Shown one piece after another: positions 11,001 through 20,000 of a stretch of 64,000 bases of DNA. This DNA is from Gymnogyps californianus (Eukaryota > Chordata > Aves > Accipitriformes > Cathartidae): contig NC_059476.1 in assembly GCF_018139145.2 (NCBI RefSeq), forward strand, positions 11,293,501-11,357,500, read 5' to 3'. Each line of letters begins with the position of its first letter. Position 1 is the stretch's first letter. The notes under the pieces are model-generated. The model saw only the letters and a list, made by a program, of their open reading frames with translations. It was not told the DNA's origin and did no database searches. A program made the translations under genes and the position numbers.

Positions 11001-14000
11001 TGTCCTGGTTTCGGCTGGGACAGAGTTAACTTTCTTTTTAGTAGCTGCTACAGTGCTGTGTTTTGGATTTAGTGTGAGAATGATGTTGATAACACGCTGA
11101 TGTTTTAGTTGTTGCTAAGTGGCGCTTATCTTAAGCCAAGGACTTTTCAGTCTCCCGTGCTCTGCCAGCAAGCAGGTGTGCAAGGAGCTGGGAGGGAGCA
11201 GAGCCGGGGCAGCTGACCTGAACTAGCCAAAGGGGTATTCCATACCATGGAACGTCATGCCCAGTATATAAACAGGGGGGAGTTGGCCGGGAGGCGCGGA
11301 TCATGGTTCGGGAGCTAACCGGGCATCAGTCAGCGGGTGGTGAGCAATTGCATTGTGCATCACTGGTTTTTTTCCTCCCCCCCCTCCTTTTTTTTGTTGT
11401 ATTCCTTTTCATTACTATTATTCTTATATTTCATTATTACTATTGTTAGTATTATATTTTACTTTAGTTATTAAACTGTTCTTATCTCAACCCATGAGTT
11501 TTACTTTTTTTTTTTCCTTTCCTCCACCCCACTGGGAAGGGGGAGGGGGAAACGGCTGCGTGGTGCTGAGTTGCTGGCTGGGGTTAAACCACGACAGATA
11601 AGAACAGTTTAATAACTAAAGTAATATATAATACTAACAATAGTAATAATGAAATATAAGAATAGTAATGAAAAGGAATATAACAAAAATAGGAGGGGAA
11701 GGGGGGGAAACCAGTGATGCACAATGCAATTGCTCACCACCCGCTGACCAATGCTGGAGCCGCGATCTGCGCCTCCCAGCCAACTCCCCCCCAGTTTATA
11801 TACTGGGCATGACGTTCCATGGTATGGAATACCCCTTTGGCTAGTTCAGGTCAGCTGCCCCGGCTCTGCTCCCTCCCAGTTTCTTGCACACCTGCTTGCT
11901 GGCAGAGCATGGGAAACTGAAAAGTCCTTGGCTTAAGATAAGCGCCACTTAGCAACAACTAAAACATCAGAGTGTTATCAACATTATTCTCACACTAAAT
12001 CCAAAACACAGCACTGTACCAGCTACTAAGAAGAGAGTTAACTCTGTCCCAGCTGAAACCAGGACAGTGACCTCTATTGGTTTAATTTTAAATTTTATGG
12101 AATAACTTAGGGAAAAAATGACACACTTAATGAAAAATGAAGGATTTGTTTTTAAACCTCACAAACATTTCAGGTGGGTTTTGGTATAATTCCAAAGCAA
12201 ATAGGACTTGGGAGTGAGTACCCCTTGCTCAAGGAGGTGACTGTCACTCAGAACTGCAAAACTGTGCTCAAGGGCTAGATCTGCATTTGTTACGCAGATA
12301 CGCATTTTAGTTGAGGTCTTTGCTGGACTTGTACAAACCTGTATGGTCCTAGTAGAGACTAAGTCAGTCATTTATCTTTAGAAAGTTGTAGGTCCATACA
12401 AAAGACCGTTTCTAGTTTGTAGAGAGGCTGGGCTGGAAACTGCCCTTTAGGCAGATTTGCTTGATCTACTGTTATCCATATTCATTGAAGGGAAAAGAGC
12501 TGTGGGGTGCAAATGATGTAATGGCCCAGTCATGAATAGCCATAGGACAAGGTTGCAATTTTTGTTTTGGTAGTCTTATCTTGGATTGTTGTTCAGTGTG
12601 AAGAAATAATCTGGAAAAGTTGGTAGATGTTAAAATTTTTGTGGAGCTTGTAACTCATAACATTTTTGTTACCAGACTGCATAGTGGTGTTTTGCGCTGT
12701 AGTTGTTAATGTATTAAAAAAAAAAAAAATCAGTCTAGGCTATTTTACATTTTGATCAAAATCTAAATGTCATAATGTGAATTTTTATTCTGTATTCAGA
12801 CCTAATGATACTGTGGATGAAGATACAGAGGCCTCACTGCCCAACTCCAGGGATATCACCAGTGAACCCTTCAGAAGAGAGCTGATATCCAACTTGGCTG
12901 AGCATATTTTGTTCAGTGAGTGTTATAGTACCACTGTCAGCTACCTGTTTTGTTTTGCTGATTGCATGAACTAACTTGCTGTTTGTTAACGTCATACTTC
13001 CTAATTCCCTCCATTCAGCTGATCGTTTCATGACTTCAAATGCTCTCTTGAGAATTCTCCATCCTTTACCTCCCTCCCTCCTCTTCAAAGTTTAATAAAC
13101 TCTCTTCCTGATTAGTACAAGCTTTTTATTCTGGTTTTTTTGTTAACTTTTGTATTTCTTGGACTAGTATACTGAACTTGTTGTACTCTGAAGTGTTTGA
13201 TTGTCATATTGATACACTGATTTCTTATCACTTCATGTAAGAAATTATTGCAGTGTCTTAATGGCATTATTTAAGATCATACTCACATGAACTCATCTAG
13301 CTTCATGGACCAGTGTTGCCAGGTTTTATAGGTTATGTGGTGTATGCTTCAGTCAGTAGATCTGTGATTTGTGGTATAAGAGATGCACACAAAACCATAC
13401 TTGGCTTAGTAAACATTTAAGCTTTACTCAGCCTTCTTAGTTCAAGTTACTTTAATTTGATTACTTTAATATTGTTACTATATAGCCATAATACGCTTTG
13501 TATTTCATTCAGAAGGTACAGTTCTGTGCCAGTATCACCCTTTTTTTTTTTTTTTTTTTTTTAAATAATGGGTACTCTTTCATTTGTAATGATGTTCTGA
13601 ACTTCTCAGGTGCTTAACGAGTTTATCTTGTTTACCTTTAGCTGCTAACAAGTCCTGTGCTGTGATGTCTACCCACATTGTTGCCTGTTTGCTGCTGTAC
13701 AGACACAGGCAGGTAAGGCTTCCATGCTGCTTAAATAGCCAAACATTACTTTGGCCTTGTTAATTAAAAAAATAGTATCACGCAATAGTAAAATGCATAC
13801 TAATAAAAGAAGAAAGATGCATTTAAATTGAAGTGGATTTCAGGTAGTCTGAGTGCTAGTATTTTAGTTAGTAGTGGATGGTTGAAGATAAGCCATTATT
13901 GATGGGACGATAATAAATACTTATGTGGAAACAGATCTTTGTAATTCAAAATGTAGTTATGCTTTTTTTAAAAAATACATGGGTTTGGTTCATTGCATTA

Positions 14001-17000
14001 TTGTATTTTAGATCTCAAATTCACCATTGAATATGCTAGAAACTCTTCCGTTAATTTTCAAATTAGTTTTGCTGTTCCTCGGTACTAGAATATCATATCA
14101 CGATGGCAGAATGATACTGATGTTTAACTGAAGTCTTGTGCATGGGGCTTAGAAGAAATTTTTTTTTTCTCCTACAAGTGCTTTGCATTTTTTCTGAAAT
14201 TCCTTCTCCCTCTAATCTGAAGCTTTTACTGCACATAAATCGAGAACAAATTGAAAAATATTGATCAGATATGTAATCTTGCTTGTTGAGGACAGTATCA
14301 CCATTCCCGTCAGTCCAGTCTTTCCAATTTCCTAAAATAGTGGGATCAAAGAAGCATTTTACAATGTGATCTGAAGCCATCTTGACAAAAAACAAGGAAA
14401 GGAAGTGCTTGAGGAAAAGCTTTTCCTCATGTCCCCAACCAATTGAACAGTTCTGTTAATTACAATATTCCCAGTTAATCATTCATTTTATAGCATAGGT
14501 AATGGAAATAAGATATCTCTAACATGTTCCTGAAGAACAACTCAAGTCTCTGCAGGTTGTGAGATAAACCAAGAAGCAAACAAAAAACTTGCACTCCCAA
14601 ATAGCTGCATGGCTTTAAAATATAATTGCATGTAATTCAAAACTTGTGGACTATTTCAGCAAAATCTCCATGAAAACAAGTTTTTCTAATATGACTGTTG
14701 TGCTCTGGATTATTGACAATTAGTGTATTGTTTATGTGTTTGCTATATACGTGATAATGTGGTTTACAGATAAACTCCTGTGCAGAAAAATTGTTTCACT
14801 GTGTGATTCTGTTTTTATTTCTAGGGAACTGATCTTTCCAGGTTGGTAGAAGATTTCTTCTCCATGAAGGAGGAGGTCTTAGCCCGTGACTTTGACTTGG
14901 GATTTTCAGGGAACTCGGATGATGTTGTCATGCATGCCATCCACTTGTTGGGGAACTGTGTAAATATCACAAACACTAGCCGAAACAACGAGTTCTTCAT
15001 CACTCCCAGCACAACGATACCTGCTGTCTTTGAACTCAACTTCTACAGCAATGGAGTACTTCATGTATTCATTAAAGAGGCCATTATTGGTATGTTTTAG
15101 GGTTTACCAAGGAAAGACTTTCTTGTAACCCATGCAGTCAAAGTATCTGCACAAAAAACCTCATCAGTTTTTCATGTAATTTACTTTTATGTATTTCTTC
15201 CCTCCCTGCTTCAGCCCATGTTTACCCTAACAAAAACAATTTTCAAGTGAACTTGTGTTTTGTTTTTGGAAATGTTTCCACTCGTTTTTCCCATTGTCCT
15301 TTATCTTTCTTGGAAGTATTTGTGTATTGGTCACTGCCATAGGCAAGGCACTATCAGAGTTTTGAGCCAACATGGCAAAACCTGTGCTTTGATCAGCAAT
15401 ATTTTAATGAGATTTTGTTTCGATCTGACATTAATTGGACACAAGCAAAATAGTGGTGAATTCTGTCTTTATTCTTCAATTGTATGTGTAATGTTTGACT
15501 GCTTTTGGGCCTAGAAATAGACAAAAGTTTTAAGTGTCCTTTGCTATAAAGCTCTTTGGAAAAATAAACTTTGCTTATGTTTGTTTCTGCTCTAGCCTGC
15601 AGTCTTCATGCGGTTCAGAGTAGGAGGTGCAGAAATGGTACCAATGGTCCTTCTCCCAGTTTGATTAGTCAGGAACACCTGGTTCGAAAAGCTGCCAGCT
15701 TGTGTTACTTACTTTCTAATGAATTTACTGTATCTTTGGTAAGTAAGTGATTGCATTAGTTGTCCACGTTTCAAATTTTTGTTCTGCTTGTAACTGCGTA
15801 TGTTACTTTAATTGATGCTTTCTTCAAGTGTCATAGCTCTGATATGTTCACTGTAAGTAGAGTCTGATGGTAGTGGGTATCAGGAGGTTGAATATAATTT
15901 GAAAAAGGAAGACAGTGTTGTTCCCATTTGCTTCAAGGAAATGTCTGAACATTTGAACGACTGTAGTTCCATCAGAACAGTTCATCCAAAAGATGTCTGG
16001 CCTAAGATAGCATGTGAATTAACTTGCCAAACTGCTGTCACTACCTTGTTTCCTTGGCAAGGTGTGACAAAATCAGTTCATCCGGTTTCGGGGATACATA
16101 CTGAGCGCACGCCTGCTGTTTATGCAAGTGCTAAAGTGGGTGATGCTGGGGTGAGCCTGCAGCATTTCTGCTATGCTGGCTTTAGGCCTTTCGTGAGAAA
16201 GAAAAGCTGCTGTCTGTCTCCGTCAGCTTCCCACAACTTGAGGTTGGGCTTCTTAATGCCTTCTAACACGTTTTGTGTTGCTTATGTCATTAGACCATCA
16301 CAACTATATCTGCATTCTGCTCAAACTATTTAAATATTTTTTTTACTTAAAAAAGTCTTTGAGAGTACCCAACTCATATGAGTTTGCATAGATAATTGAA
16401 ATTATGCTGGGAACTAAGGCCCCAGATTCTAAAGATATTCTTAATTTGCATAGGAGTGCAATAGTCACAGTGTGCCACACCTAGTACTTAGGGGCAATTT
16501 TAAACATGGCCTGACTTTGGTTTTTGTTTTGTTACAAAACACTGAAGAGAGCTGATGTTATCTCAGTTTTCAGATGCTCTGTATACTTACACTCTGTATA
16601 CTTGCAATTTTAAGTGCTAGATATTTTTTTTTTCTTATGTTTAGAAGTTACTTAGAATTCTAGAGATTCTTGAATTAGTTCTTAAATTTGTACACATATT
16701 TCTGACTCGTGCCTTTTTAAATGAAGCATAAGCAGATATAGTATTTTTGTGTGGGCATTAATGCCCTCACATGGTGGGGTTCTTTAGTAATCCTATCATT
16801 CTGCTTTCAGAGTTAATAGTTCATTATTATTTTTTTTTAACTTAGAAAATACTTCCTACGTGATTATGAACAATGTAAAAGATGTTGGTTTTTTATTCAG
16901 AGTTTCAAAACACATAAGGGAATTTCTTAAAAGTGTACTTTCCTTTAAATTCCAAATAAATCACTGGTATGAGTCTCAATGATTTTAGTTTTGTGATGAT

Positions 17001-20000
17001 TTTATCCCAGAATTGTTAACAAACTAAAATTTGGTTAGAGGTGATTAAAAGGGAGGAATATTTAATGTGGTTTTCTACCAGTGTAGTAATGCATTTCTTC
17101 AAAAATCTTGGACAAATTTTAAATATCCTATTTCACTGTAATTTTTTCAATGTCTGCCTGTCTGCCAGGATAAACATAAGAGTGGTACATTGGGATTGTG
17201 CTGGTAAAAGTTTTAATAACTTGCTTAAAAGGAATAATACTGCTGTATCTAAAACATTCATACTAAACAGGGAACTCGTGTTGCTATAACGGGTATAATG
17301 GCTGTGATTTTTTCAGTGCATTTCTTTTATGTTGTGCAGCCTTGCCAGGTGGTATATCAGGTTTGCCATGAATCTGTGGAAAGGCTGATACAATATGGCA
17401 TTCTTCTGGTGGCCGAGGTAAGGTGATAGAGATACGAAATGGGGTTTGTTCCTGTGCTTGACTTTAGCCATAGGTAGTTTATGCTTCTTAGTTGTGAGTC
17501 TTGTTCTAAATATATGCTGTTACTGAAAGCTTGTAACAACTTAACAATTCCAGGACTGATACTACTTCATTCCTGCATTTATAAGCGTCAGACATTGGGT
17601 ATAGTCATCCTGTGATGCTATGAATGACACTGTGTGTAATTTCATTGTACCATTAAACCTACTAAGGAAGACACATATTTTACACTGTCTTGTAAAATGG
17701 GCATTTATTTTATTATTGGAGCCCTTTCAAATCGTAGCATAGCTACATGGATGTTTACTTTCTACTCTACAGGAGTCAGTAGTCAGATCTTTTGTCATCC
17801 TTTGATTCCTTTGCATCGATCTCTAAATTACTGTAAACCTCCTCTGCTAGCACAGTGTGCAGTTTCAGGGATGTACTGGAGTTGCTGTGTGGTGCAGTCT
17901 GCCAGAGGTGTACAGTGTAAAGAAAGCCAGGGGACCAGGGGGCAGCTGACTCAGCATACCTTTGCTTCCCAAACTTGTGCCCAGTAAACAAACCTTGGCG
18001 CCCAGGAGGAAGCAACCAAATTTAAAGAGCACATGGAAAAGGAGTTACGTATTTGGCTGCTTTCTTCTTGCAGCTCTCCAGTTTCAAAGGAGGCTAGAGC
18101 TTCTTCTGGTGTATTTGTTAATGGCCACTGCTTCACTCTAATCTTACTGCATACCTTTGATACATGCTGCCATTTTTAATATATGTAACCATAGGTACTA
18201 TTTACTTGATATACCTGGATATTAAACATTCTCCTCCTTTGGAGTTACTACTGCTTGCTCTTTATCTGAACTACTGACGTGTTGTCATGCATTAGATTGT
18301 ACTCATTAATAGATAAATCAAAAAATGAATGCTAATCAGCGGATGAGGAAGAAACCTGTATGTTCCATGCCTGGGGACAGATGAGGAAAATAGGTGTGGA
18401 CAGCAGTAGATATGCACCTCTGTCTACTCAAGCATGAAACCTGTCTTGAGGGTTCTTCTGTAAGTTTTGGTTGCTGAGTCTGGTACTTTGCTGTTTATAG
18501 CTGGGATATAGATAGCTGTTAGGCAGTATATAAGTATTTGTCTGTGTTGTCTGATATACACCATCTGTGCAACATTTGAATGCTTAAAAAGGAGATATAT
18601 TCCATCAGTAAATTTCTTAACTTAGAAAACCTCTGTACCTGCTTACTACTTCTGAAATGTTAAGAATTTACATAATCAGTGCAAACACTGTAAGCAGTGG
18701 TTGTTTCATGACTTCAGACAGGTTGGAAATGTTTGTGAGGTTTTTACCACCTGTTCTCTAGGTGGTAGCTAGCTTCTGCCCCTTCTAATTATTTCAGTTT
18801 ACTGCTGACGTTAACACATGGATAAATTTCCCATTAAATTGAGCTTGATTGACCCATGCCTTTTTTAAAATTCTTTTCCTGTGATTCTAGAGTCTGCTTC
18901 AAAAACTAAGAAATATTCCTAACACATAGTGATCTCTTTGGTATTTTTTTTAAACTTATTTTGTGACCTTTGTTTCATTCAAAATGAAACATTTGATCAG
19001 AATGTAAGATTGGAAGGATGTAATTCTTCATTTGCTGCAGAGGCCTTTTTCTTTGTCATGAGAATTATGGCAGTAATCACATCTACAAGATGTCTGTTAT
19101 CCATTTGATTTTAATCTTGTCTGATTGCCGTTTCTAAATGGAATAACTGTATGGGAGTCTTTCCTCAGTGACTTAGCACTGGTGACCTTTGAAAAATCTT
19201 TCTGTTCTACTACTTTGAGCAAAACAAATAATGGTGAATGATTGACACTAAGGCTTCCTTTATTCTTTTGAGTGTGTGTTTACTCTCTCTAAAACTCATT
19301 TCTGAAGATGCATTGTTGAAATTGAACGTTGCATCAAACATTGATCGGTCAGGTGGAATATTTCTGTTGCACCTCAGTTACTGTACACCTGAACTTCTGA
19401 CATACCTGTGTCAATGTAATCAAGGTTTAAACAATTTGGGGCCTTTGTGATTAAAACTGGCTCATTCTGTTCCAACCAATATCTCACGTGGCAACAAATG
19501 CAAGAACAGCGTCGTTAGAGGCAGTAAGGTACCACTTCCAAATAGCAAACATTCTGCATTAATTGAGATTTTAGCTATTGTAATATAGTAACACAGAGTT
19601 TACTACTCTGTCTTTAAGGCAACAGTAGTACGGAGGTTAGCAACATCCACATCCAGATAGCATCTCAACTTTCTATCCTAACACAACTGAAAACACTTTC
19701 TTGGCAACTGCTGCTGCATGGCCTCTGGTAGGAAGATTCAGCAACACTTGCAAAGATTTTCACTTTTATGTGACAGGAGAACTAAAGAAAAAGTCTTTTT
19801 CACCAAATGTCCCTTCTCTCTGCTTGTCTCAACCCTGTCTATAATTGGATCTCACCTGCTTTTGTTAAATATTGGTTAATGAGTAGACTGATTAAGTCAG
19901 ATGAGATTATAAAATAAACCTATTGTTTGCCTGGATTTGGGTTTTTTATCTATTTACCACCTTGTCTTTCAAATTTAAGCAGGATGATCAGGAGGATGTT

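Larger units (their letters stand above)
11001..11596 (+). mobile_element. Inner solo LTR (avian ERV), plus strand, nested in the outer LTR
   Basis: A 596-base element starts tgtcctggtttc and ends accacgaca, with TG..CA termini. It is flanked by a perfect 5-bp duplication, gataa, at 10996-11000 and 11597-11601. The outer LTR reads straight through once one copy of gataa is removed. Typical LTR parts are visible: a TATA box at 11264-11272 and an ATTAAA poly(A) signal at 11470-11475. By eye it is about 94-95% identical to the outer copy where they overlap. A 5-bp duplication fits class III (ERVL-type) elements; the family name is from memory and not checked. Confidence 0.92.
10881..12066 (-). 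mobile_element. Outer solo LTR (avian ERV), minus strand, split by a second LTR
   Basis: On the minus strand this element begins at 12066 with tgtcctggtttc and ends at 10881 with ..accacgaca. It is interrupted by a second, oppositely oriented copy at 11001-11596. The two pieces are 10881-11000 and 11602-12066, plus one copy of the gataa duplication at 11597-11601. A minus-strand TATA-like sequence lies near 11793-11803. It resembles a widespread bird LTR family. The flanks (tttaat and gtgac) do not show an obvious target duplication. No viral coding sequence is present. Confidence 0.85.

Noticed and set aside
10871..12090. A target duplication for the outer LTR, suggested by tttaattttaa-like words at about 10869-10880 and 12080-12091.
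   Set aside because: The right-hand copy is 13 bases away from the LTR end and the words are low complexity. The immediate flanks (tttaat and gtgac) do not match.
15899..16333. A 144-codon plus-strand frame within GPAM.
   Set aside because: It lies wholly in an intron, has no splice borders that would keep the GPAM frame and resembles no family.
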